56,575 nucleotides of DNA from the NCBI GenBank assembly GCA_025965195.1, contig JAOPXK010000127.1:1-56575 (forward strand). Direction: 5' to 3'. A model generated the notes under the pieces. It saw only the letters and a list, made by a program, of their open reading frames with translations, was not told the origin of the DNA and made no database searches. The stretch comes from Marmoricola sp. GTDB lineage: Bacteria > Actinomycetota > Actinomycetes > Propionibacteriales > Nocardioidaceae. Below, piece by piece: positions 50,355-56,575 of this stretch (position 1 is its first letter; the number at the start of each line of letters is the position of its first letter). The position numbers and the translations under genes are program-made.

Positions 50355-51464
50355 TCAGTTGTTCTCCGCGCCGCGGCGCCAGCGGATGCCTGCCTCGAGG
50401 AACCCGTCGATGTCTCCGTCGAAGACGGCCTGCGGGTTGCCGGACTCGTAGCCGGTCCGCAGATCCTTGACGATCTGGTAGGGGTTCAGCACGTAGTTGC
50501 GCATCTGGTCGCCCCAGCTCGCCTGCACGTCGCCACGCAACCCGTCGAGGTGGGCCTTCTCCTCGGCCTTCTTCAAGGCGAGCAGCTTGGCCTTGAGGAC
50601 GACCATCGCACTGGCCTTGTTCTGCAGCTGGCTCTTCTCGTTCTGACAGCTGACGACGGTGCCCGTCGGGATGTGCGTGAGGCGTACCGCGGAGTCGGTG
50701 GTGTTGACCGACTGGCCACCGGGACCGCCAGACCGGTAGACGTCGACGCGGATGTCCTCGTCGGGGATGTCGATCTCGTCGGTCTGCTCGAGTACGGGCA
50801 CGACCTCGACCGCGGCGAAGCTGGTCTGCCGGCGGCCCTGGTTGTCGAACGGGCTGATCCGGACAAGCCGATGGGTGCCGGCTTCGACGGACAGGGTGCC
50901 GTAGGCGTACGGCGCCTTGATCGCGAACGTCGCGGACTTGAGGCCGGCCTCTTCGGCGTACGACGTGTCGTAGATCTCGACGGGGTACTTGTTGCGCTCG
51001 GCCCAGCGGATGTACATCCGCATCAGCATCTCGGTGAAGTCCGCCGCATCGACGCCACCCGCGCCCGAGCGGAGGCTGATGATCGCTTCGCGGATGTCGT
51101 ACTCGCCGGACAACAGGGTGCGGACCTCGAGCAGGTCGACGGCCTTCTTGATCCGGTTCAGGTCAGCGTCTGCCTCGTTGAGGGTTTCCTCGTCCTCCTC
51201 CTCGCGGGCGAGCTCGACGAGCACGGCGAGGTCGTCGAGGCGGTCCTGCAGGGAGGTGAACCGCTCGATCTCACCCTGCAGGGTGGAGAGCTGGCCGGTC
51301 ACGCGCTGGGCGTTGACCTGGTCGTCCCAGAGGTCGGGAGCCGCAACCTGCTCGCCGAGGTCGGCGATCTCGTCGCGCATCTTGCCGAGGTCGAGCACCT
51401 GCTCGATCGTGCTCATCGTCGCCTGAAGTTGCTTGATCTCTGCTTCGAAGTCGCGGGCTGCCAC
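50355..51464 (-). CDS. prfB: Peptide chain release factor 2
   Basis: Terminates translation at UGA and UAA. A 369-residue protein with the peptidyl-hydrolysis motif [16 protein letters not shown] and the anticodon-like loop in [16 protein letters not shown] (SPF, as in RF2). It is read in one uninterrupted frame, without the programmed frameshift found in many bacteria. GTG 51464 matches the usual actinobacterial N-terminus; TTG 51473 is less likely. First gene of the conserved prfB-ftsEX-smpB-ssrA block. Confidence 0.96.
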   Translation of the reverse strand: MAARDFEAEIKQLQATMSTIEQVLDLGKMRDEIADLGEQVAAPDLWDDQVNAQRVTGQLSTLQGEIERFTSLQDRLDDLAVLVELAREEEDEETLNEADADLNRIKKAVDLLEVRTLLSGEYDIREAIISLRSGAGGVDAADFTEMLMRMYIRWAERNKYPVEIYDTSYAEEAGLKSATFAIKAPYAYGTLSVEAGTHRLVRISPFDNQGRRQTSFAAVEVVPVLEQTDEIDIPDEDIRVDVYRSGGPGGQSVNTTDSAVRLTHIPTGTVVSCQNEKSQLQNKASAMVVLKAKLLALKKAEEKAHLDGLRGDVQASWGDQMRNYVLNPYQIVKDLRTGYESGNPQAVFDGDIDGFLEAGIRWRRGAENN

Positions 51465-51549
51465 AAGGTGCAAGGTTACGGGCCGGTGGTGGGCGTGTCG
51501 AAACGGTGTGTGCTGACCACTTCTGCACAGGCGTGGCTACCGTGGTCGA

Positions 51550-52437
51550 GTGATCATCGACAGGCCGGCCGGCTGGCTGCAGGAGCGCGTCGGCCTGGCG
51601 CTGCGCAACAAGGTCGCCGGACCGGATGCGCCGGACCGGGCCGCAGCCATCTGGGGCACGACCGGGACGCGCTGGTTCACCGATGCCGACCCGATCTGGC
51701 GGGTGCATGGTGATGCCTCGATGTTCCCCGGCGGCGTCGCTGCCCTGCTCCTGCAGTCCCTGCATCCGCTGGCGATGGCGGGTGTGGCCGGCCACAGCGG
51801 TTTCAAGGGAGACCCGTGGGGACGGCTGCAACGCACCAGCCTCTACCTCGCCACCACCACCTTCGGCACGGTCACCGACGCCGAGCGGATGATCGCCCGG
51901 GTCCGCGGGATCCACCGCCAGGTCAAGGGCGAGGACTTCAGGGGCCGGGCCTACAGCGCCTCAGACCCTGAGCTGCTGCGCTGGGTGCACGTGGCCGAGG
52001 TGTTCAGCTTCCTCGCCGCCTACCAGGCGTACGCCGCCACTCCCCTGACCCCCGCCGAAGCCGACTTGTATGTCGTGCAGACCAACTTCGCTGCCTCGCG
52101 GCTCGGCGCGACCGGTCTGCCCACGAGCGTCACCGAGCTGCACGACCAGCTGGCAGCCTTCCGCCCCGACCTGGAGTCCACCCCGGCGGCGCGGGAAGCG
52201 GCGAGGTTCCTGCTGCTCAACCCTCCGCTGTCACTGCTCGAGCGGCCCGGGTACGCCGTCCTGGCGACCGGTGGCGTCGGCGTACTCCCGGCCTGGGCCC
52301 GGATCGCCCTGCGGCTGCCGATGCTGTGGCCCGCTCCGCCGCTGGCTCGCGGGGTCGGACGGATCGGCACCGGCCTGGTGCGCTGGGGCATGGCCGGTCT
52401 GCGGGACCAGCGACGCACGGCCGCCCTGACTCGCTGA
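51550..52437 (+). CDS. Oxygenase MpaB family protein (DUF2236)
   Basis: A probable haem oxygenase-type protein of 295 residues. The MpaB/DUF2236 landmarks are there: GTRWFTDADPIWRVHGDASMFPGGVAALLLQSLHPLAMAGVAGHSGF near the N-terminus, then RLQRTSLYLATTTFG, RVRGIHRQVKG and DPELLRWVHVAEVFSFLAAYQAYA. The HP and HVAE histidines fit haem contacts in family members such as latex-clearing protein. Substrate unknown. GTG 51550 is the start. Confidence 0.92.
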   Translation: MIIDRPAGWLQERVGLALRNKVAGPDAPDRAAAIWGTTGTRWFTDADPIWRVHGDASMFPGGVAALLLQSLHPLAMAGVAGHSGFKGDPWGRLQRTSLYLATTTFGTVTDAERMIARVRGIHRQVKGEDFRGRAYSASDPELLRWVHVAEVFSFLAAYQAYAATPLTPAEADLYVVQTNFAASRLGATGLPTSVTELHDQLAAFRPDLESTPAAREAARFLLLNPPLSLLERPGYAVLATGGVGVLPAWARIALRLPMLWPAPPLARGVGRIGTGLVRWGMAGLRDQRRTAALTR

Positions 52438-52480
52438 AAACCACCGACGCCCAGCGCTCGTTCACTGCGAGACTGGGCCG

Positions 52481-53119
52481 ATGGTCACCACCCACCAGAT
52501 GCTCGGCTTCGGGCTGGCCGCGTTCATCCTGATCGCGATCCCCGGCCCGAGTGTGGTCTTCGCGATCAGCCGTGCGCTCGCCTACGGACGCGCGGTGGCT
52601 CTGGCGACGGTGCTCGGCAACTCGCTCGGCCTGCTCGTCGTGCTGGTGCTGGTCTCGGTCGGACTCGGCGCGATCGTCTCGAAGTCGATCGTGGTCTTCA
52701 CCGTGCTGAAGTTCGCCGGTGCGGCGTACCTCGTCTGGCTGGGCGTGCAGGCCATCCGGCACCGCAAGGGCATCTCGGTGGACGGCGCGGAGGTTGCCAT
52801 CTCGATGACGTTGCCACGCGCGCTGCGTCAGGGCTTCGTGGTCGGCTTCTCGAACCCCAAGGCGTTCCTGATCTTCGCCGCCCTGCTGCCGCAGTTCCTC
52901 GATCGTTCCGAGGGCCACCTGCAGGTGCAGATGTTGCTGCTCGGCCTGCTCGCGTTCGTGATCGGGTTGTGCTCCGACACCGTCTGGGCGATCACCGCCA
53001 GCCAGCTGCGGACCTGGTTCAACGCCTCGCCCGGTCGCGGGCGCAAACTCGGCGCGATCGGCGGTTTCTCGATGATCGGGCTGGGCGTCGCGATCGCCGC
53101 GACCGGGCGGCCTGACTAG
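52481..53119 (+). CDS. LysE family translocator
   Basis: An amino acid or small-metabolite exporter of 212 residues with about six membrane helices. The family start is clear (GFGLAAFILIAIPGPSVVFAISRALAYGRAVALATVLGNSLG), followed by FAGAAYLVWLGVQAIRHRKG and LRQGFVVGFSNPKAFLIFAALLPQF. Substrate unknown. Its stop overlaps the end of the convergent epimerase gene by 4 bp. Confidence 0.94.
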   Translation: MVTTHQMLGFGLAAFILIAIPGPSVVFAISRALAYGRAVALATVLGNSLGLLVVLVLVSVGLGAIVSKSIVVFTVLKFAGAAYLVWLGVQAIRHRKGISVDGAEVAISMTLPRALRQGFVVGFSNPKAFLIFAALLPQFLDRSEGHLQVQMLLLGLLAFVIGLCSDTVWAITASQLRTWFNASPGRGRKLGAIGGFSMIGLGVAIAATGRPD

Positions 53120-54033
53120 GGCGCCGTACGCCGGCAGACCTCGTCCCACGGCGTCGGCTCGAGGCCATAGGCCTTGGTGATCGCGGAGGAGTCCATCACG
53201 TAGGGCCGCTCCACCTGGTAGGCCGTCTCCTTGAGCTCGCGCACCACTGGCACGAACGGAGAGACGAGCGTCAGCATCAGCCGGGGCATCGACTTGATCG
53301 CTCCGGGCTGCTTGCCGACGGTGCGGCAGACGTCCTCGATGGCCTGGCGCTGCGTGCGGGGTTCGTTGCTCGGCGCATGCCAGACCCGGCCCCACGCCGA
53401 CTCCTCGCCGGCAACCGTTGCCAGCGCCCGGCCCATGTCGCGTACGTCGGTCCAGGTGTGTGGCAGGTCGGAGCTACCGATCACCCGTGCCGTCTTGCCG
53501 GCAACGGCGGCCTCGATCGCCCGCGGGATGTGGGCGTACTGGCCCGGACCCGCGCCCATGTAGTCGGAGCCTCGCACCTCGACGGCACGGATCTTCCCGG
53601 CGTTGTGGAGCGCGAACGCATCGGTCGTCATCTTGGCGCGCACCTGGGCCTTCGACCCCGGCGCGGCGTCCGGCATCCCTTCGACCATCGGACCGTCGAC
53701 CGGACCGTAGGGGTACAGGTTGCCGGCGGTCACCAGCACTGCACCCGAGCGCTCGGCCGCGGCGAGAAGGGCGGCCGCCATCGGAGGCCAGAGCTCTGGC
53801 CACTTCCAGTACTCCAGCGGGTTCAGGCAGTTGTAGATCGCGGCGGCGCCCTCCGCAAGCGTGGCCAGCGAGTCCGCGCTGTTCGCATCGGCAGCGGCGC
53901 GGGTGGCCCCGTCGACGTCAGGGCCCTTGCCACTGCGGCTGGCCAGCACCACCTGGGCGCCACGTGCGATGAGGGCATCGGCCGCTGCCCGGCCGACGGG
54001 TCCTGCTCCGATGATCACGTGTCGATCCGACAT
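53116..54033 (-). CDS. NAD-dependent epimerase/dehydratase family protein
   Basis: An extended SDR of 305 residues. The Rossmann motif is slightly altered (IIGAGPVGRAAADAL) and a clear YxxxK is lacking: YPYGPVDGPMVEG lies where the active-site Tyr is expected. Other marks are VEVRGSDYMGAGPGQYAH and HTWTDVRDMGRAL. It may be an atypical or NmrA-like member. Divergent to a TetR gene with a strong palindrome in between, so it is probably repressed by it. Confidence 0.88.
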   Translation of the reverse strand: MSDRHVIIGAGPVGRAAADALIARGAQVVLASRSGKGPDVDGATRAAADANSADSLATLAEGAAAIYNCLNPLEYWKWPELWPPMAAALLAAAERSGAVLVTAGNLYPYGPVDGPMVEGMPDAAPGSKAQVRAKMTTDAFALHNAGKIRAVEVRGSDYMGAGPGQYAHIPRAIEAAVAGKTARVIGSSDLPHTWTDVRDMGRALATVAGEESAWGRVWHAPSNEPRTQRQAIEDVCRTVGKQPGAIKSMPRLMLTLVSPFVPVVRELKETAYQVERPYVMDSSAITKAYGLEPTPWDEVCRRTAP

Positions 54034-54059
54034 TGTCGCTCTCCCTCAAGTCCCCAATC

Positions 54060-54128
54060 GAGAGCAGTGCTCTCGCTTGTGCACAAGCGTGACATCTCAA
54101 CCGGGCTCAAGTCAAGAGCAGTGATCTC
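54060..54128. promoter_or_regulatory. TetR operators between the epimerase and TetR genes
   Basis: GAGAGCAGTGCTCTC (54060-54074) is a 15-base palindrome about a central G. A weaker copy, AAGAGCAGTGATCTC, lies at 54114-54128. Between them CGCTTGTGCACAAGCG (54074-54089) is a perfect 16-base palindrome. They sit between the divergent starts at 54033 and 54169. Confidence 0.75.
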
Positions 54129-54168
54129 GTTTCTTGCCACCGCTCTCGTTTCTTGGGAGGATTCCCCC

Positions 54169-54882
54169 ATGGCAGCCGAATCCGCCCCCCGAACCGCGCG
54201 CGACTTCGCCCGGATCGAGCTCACTCGATCCATCCTCGCCGAGGGTCGGCGACAGCTTTCCCAGGTTGGCCCGGGCGAGCTCTCACTGCGTGCGGTCGCA
54301 CGCGAGCTGGGAATGGCATCGTCGGCGGTCTACCGCTATTTCCCGAGCCGTGACCACCTGATCAGTGCGCTGCTGATCGAGGGCTACAACGAGCTGGGCG
54401 CCGCTGTTGAGGCAGCGGATGCCGGCGAGTCGCCCACGCGGTTGACCAAGCGGATGAGCGCCGTCCTGCACGCCGTACGCGACTGGGCGAACGCAAACTT
54501 CCACGAGTACGCCCTGCTCTTCGGCTCGCCGATCCCCGGGTACGTCGCGCCCGACGACACGATCCTGCCGGCCCAGAGGGTGCCGATCGTGCTGCTCCGG
54601 ATCCTCTCCGACGCCGACGCGGCAGGCCTGCCCCTCGGCAGTCCTTCAGTGCCGATCCCCCGGGCCGAGAAGGCTGCGATCGCACCCGTGCGCGTGGTCG
54701 TCGACGGACCGCTGAGCGACGAGCGGCTGGTGCGCGCGGTGATGGCGTTCTCGACCCTGATCGGCGCGATCTCCCTTGAGCTGTTCGGCCACCTGGTCAA
54801 CGGTGTCATCGACTACGACACCCACTTCGACCACGTCGTCGACCGGATGGTCGCGGACCTCGGCCTTCGTCGTGTTCGTTGA
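54169..54882 (+). CDS. TetR/AcrR family transcriptional regulator
   Basis: A 237-residue regulator. Helix-turn-helix at about residues 20-62 (ILAEGRRQLSQVGPGELSLRAVARELGMASSAVYRYFPSRDHLI), then a helical C-terminal domain of the TetR_C_25-like type (FHEYALLFGSPIPGYVAP). ATG 54169 follows GGGAGG by 8 bases. Its likely targets are itself and the divergent epimerase gene. A degenerate dispersed repeat (GTTGAGCTGGTAGAGACC) follows its stop. Confidence 0.93.
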   Translation: MAAESAPRTARDFARIELTRSILAEGRRQLSQVGPGELSLRAVARELGMASSAVYRYFPSRDHLISALLIEGYNELGAAVEAADAGESPTRLTKRMSAVLHAVRDWANANFHEYALLFGSPIPGYVAPDDTILPAQRVPIVLLRILSDADAAGLPLGSPSVPIPRAEKAAIAPVRVVVDGPLSDERLVRAVMAFSTLIGAISLELFGHLVNGVIDYDTHFDHVVDRMVADLGLRRVR

Positions 54883-54960
54883 GCTGGTAGAGACCGCCTC
54901 GCCAAGGCCATCCCGCAGGCCTACGCTCGGGTCATTGGGGGGCTCACCGAGGAGGACCCA

Positions 54961-55353
54961 ATGACCGACCACCCGAACCTCGATCTCCTCCGCCGCGGCT
55001 ACGCCGCTTATGGCGCCGGGGACATGGACACGATCAACGAGCTCTTTCACGACGACGTCATCTGGCACGTCGCCGGACGCAGCCCGCTCTCTGGCGACTA
55101 CCAGGGCAAGGAGAAGGTCTTCGGCTTCTTCGGCAGACTCCTGGAACTCAGCGATGGCACCTCGAAGGTCGAGGTGCACGACCTGCTGGCCGACGACGAG
55201 CACGGCGTCGGTGTGGTCAAGGAGTCCGCCACCCGGAACGGCCGCACTTACGAGGGGAAAGCCACGCACGTCTTCCACCTGCGAGACGGCAAGGTCACGG
55301 AGTTCTGGGACGCCCAGGTGGACCAGTACGCCGCGGACGAGTTCTGGGCCTGA
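54961..55353 (+). CDS. SnoaL-like / NTF2-family protein
   Basis: A 130-residue protein with the cone-shaped NTF2-like fold: LDLLRRGYAAYGAGDMDTINELFHDDVIWHVAGRSPLSGDYQGKEKV is the classic N-terminal SnoaL pattern, and KATHVFHLRDGKVTEFWDAQVDQYAAD the C-terminal one. Such proteins can be isomerases, cyclases or ligand binders. ATG 54961 has GAGGA just upstream. Confidence 0.93.
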   Translation: MTDHPNLDLLRRGYAAYGAGDMDTINELFHDDVIWHVAGRSPLSGDYQGKEKVFGFFGRLLELSDGTSKVEVHDLLADDEHGVGVVKESATRNGRTYEGKATHVFHLRDGKVTEFWDAQVDQYAADEFWA

Positions 55354-55409
55354 GGGAGGGCGCTCGGTCGCTCCAGGTTCGCCCCACTGCAGGAAGTGGG
55401 TGTCCACCT

Positions 55410-56441
55410 ATGCTTCGCCTCATGCCGGACCCGTCGCTCGCGAACCGACTCCTCGACGCCCAGGTCGCCTGGCTGGTCGGCAGGCTCACTGGACCCGACC
55501 TTCCCGAGCTCATCGCGCACGACGTCGACGACCTGCTGGCCGCCGGTGCCCGGCTGCGGCTGGCCGATCTGGTCGATGCCGAGGAGATCAAGGCACTGAT
55601 CCGCCAGCTGTTCGAGAAGGTGCCGCCGAGCGTCGCGGCGAGCACTCTGGTCGAGGCTGCCGCGGACCTCGCTCACAGTGGGCCCACTACGTCGTTTTCG
55701 ATGAGCGACCTGATCGACCGCGAGCACGTCGAGCGTCTGGTGGACGAGGCGTTCGGCATGACCGATCTCGGTGCCATCATCCTCGACCGCCTCACCGAGA
55801 GCCCGCTGGTGGCTGGCCTCGCCTCCCGATTCGTGGCCCGCATCGTCAACGACGTCGTCCAGTCGAACCGCGCACTGGCGGAGAAGATCCCCGGTGTGGG
55901 CTCGCTGGTCTCGTTCGGCGCCAGTGCCGCAGGCAGGGTGATCGGCGCCGCCGACAAGCAGTTCGAGCAGGTGCTCGGGGACACTGCCGGCAAGGGTGCC
56001 GTGTTCGTGATGCGCCGGCTCAACAAGATCGTCATCGAGACGTTGAAGGACCCCGCGACGCGTCGGGCGGCATTGGAGGTCTTCGACCTCTATGCCGACC
56101 AGCCGGTGACCAGCCTCAACCAGATCTCGAGCCGCGAAGATGCCCGCCGCGTTGCCGGCCTGCTCCAGGACATCGTGATCACGGGCGCACGGACCGATCC
56201 GGTGCTCGCTGTGGCCGATGCGCTCGTCGACCGCTTCTTCACGATCTACGGCGAGCACCCGCCTACCGAGCTCCTCCACGAACTCGGTATCACGCGCGAC
56301 GACCTCGTCGAGCATGCCACCGCCCTCGCGCCACGTCTCCTCGCCGCTGCCCACGAATCGGGCGAGCTCGAGCTTCTGCTGCGCTCACGTCTGGAGCCGT
56401 TCTTCGGCTCACCCGAAGTCGCCGCGATCCTCGGTGCCTGA
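55410..56441 (+). CDS. Conserved protein of unknown function, helical
   Basis: A 343-residue protein with no signal peptide, predicted to be almost entirely helical. Repeated helical units with a leucine pattern (ELIAHDVDDLLAAGARLRLADLVDAEEIKALIRQLFEKV, HVERLVDEAFGM, LLHELGITRDDL) recall bacterial proteins built from DUF445-like or HEAT-like repeats, but I do not recognise the family. A glycine-rich stretch, GVGSLVSFGASAAGRVIGAADK, sits in the middle. Starts at 55410 or 55422 are possible. Confidence 0.8.
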   Translation: MLRLMPDPSLANRLLDAQVAWLVGRLTGPDLPELIAHDVDDLLAAGARLRLADLVDAEEIKALIRQLFEKVPPSVAASTLVEAAADLAHSGPTTSFSMSDLIDREHVERLVDEAFGMTDLGAIILDRLTESPLVAGLASRFVARIVNDVVQSNRALAEKIPGVGSLVSFGASAAGRVIGAADKQFEQVLGDTAGKGAVFVMRRLNKIVIETLKDPATRRAALEVFDLYADQPVTSLNQISSREDARRVAGLLQDIVITGARTDPVLAVADALVDRFFTIYGEHPPTELLHELGITRDDLVEHATALAPRLLAAAHESGELELLLRSRLEPFFGSPEVAAILGA

Positions 56442-56482
56442 GCAGAGGACGCCTGGCTCGCGGGGAGGCAACCTCGAACGGT

Positions 56483-56575
56483 TCAGCGTCCAGCTACGCC
56501 CGCGGTCCGCTCGGCGAGTCGCAACGAGCCGTTGACGCGTCGCGGGACGCCGAGGTAGTCCTCGCGCAACTCCTG
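56483..56575 (-). CDS. C-terminal end of a gene running out of the window
   Basis: An open frame of 30 codons ends at TGA 56485-56483 and continues beyond the window edge. The residues (ending LAERTAGVAGR) are too few to assign a family. Its frame and third-position GC fit a real gene, but this is a weak call. Confidence 0.4.
   Translation of the reverse strand, partial: QELREDYLGVPRRVNGSLRLAERTAGVAGR

Noticed and set aside
50355-51464. Programmed frameshift in prfB
   Set aside because: The frame is continuous from the start codon through the GGQ motif; no in-frame early UGA with a slippery site.

Overview
The window comes from a high-GC actinobacterium, most likely a member of the Nocardioidaceae (Nocardioides-like). 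This is an inference from gene content: DUF3039 paired with a helicase, DUF2510-RDD, an MpaB-family oxygenase, DUF4873, an actinobacterial tmRNA tag ending FALAA, and dispersed short repeats with a GACAGGCTC or TTCGACACGGTC core. No rRNA, tRNA, CRISPR array, transposase or integrase was seen. Both ends cut through genes.

Region by region. (1) 1-3.95 kb, minus strand: a cobalamin riboswitch followed by a secreted alpha/alpha-barrel protein, a membrane-anchored DUF4430-like protein, EcfT and a partial ECF ATPase. This looks like a vitamin B12 uptake operon whose two surface proteins correspond to the two halves of animal transcobalamin/intrinsic factor. (2) 3.96-14.5 kb: tyrosine/homogentisate catabolism (hmgA, an unknown conserved protein, fahA, hppD with a divergent Lrp-type regulator), interleaved with a polar amino acid ABC transporter, a TetR gene with a DUF4873 gene, a lipoprotein and an RDD protein. 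(3) 14.6-30.5 kb: general genome content. It holds a secreted protein/lipoprotein pair, a Tat-exported 5'-nucleotidase, a DEAD-type helicase with DUF3039, AlgH/YqgE, two TetR loci with visible operators, a DUF3048 lipoprotein, FabG, a PAP2 protein, a HIT protein, an MFS drug exporter, a PaaI-type thioesterase and a YcaQ-like protein.

(4) 30.6-43.6 kb: a coherent catabolic island of lower GC by eye. A long minus-strand run encodes a GntR/FadR regulator, a ribose-type ABC transporter, a COG1228-type amidohydrolase, an SDR, an isochorismatase-fold hydrolase, methylaspartate ammonia-lyase and an AMP-dependent acyl-CoA ligase. Divergent to it are a PuuE-like (allantoinase/cyclic imidase) hydrolase and a class C beta-lactamase-type serine hydrolase. 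Direct repeats in the divergent promoter and a related site before the transporter suggest one regulon. I infer breakdown of a cyclic ureide, imide or amide through 3-methylaspartate and mesaconate to a CoA ester, which I do not recognise as a described pathway.

(5) 43.7-51.5 kb: the conserved actinobacterial block prfB - ftsE - ftsX - M23 peptidase - smpB - ssrA, all minus strand, interrupted by a plus-strand lipoprotein gene (between prfB and ftsE) and an amidohydrolase gene (between smpB and ssrA), plus an aldo/keto reductase. (6) 51.5-56.6 kb: an MpaB-family oxygenase, a LysE exporter, an NAD-dependent epimerase with a divergent TetR and a strong palindromic operator, a SnoaL-like protein, an unknown helical protein, and the tail of one more gene.

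All assignments come from reading motifs and overall similarity by eye. No database search was run.
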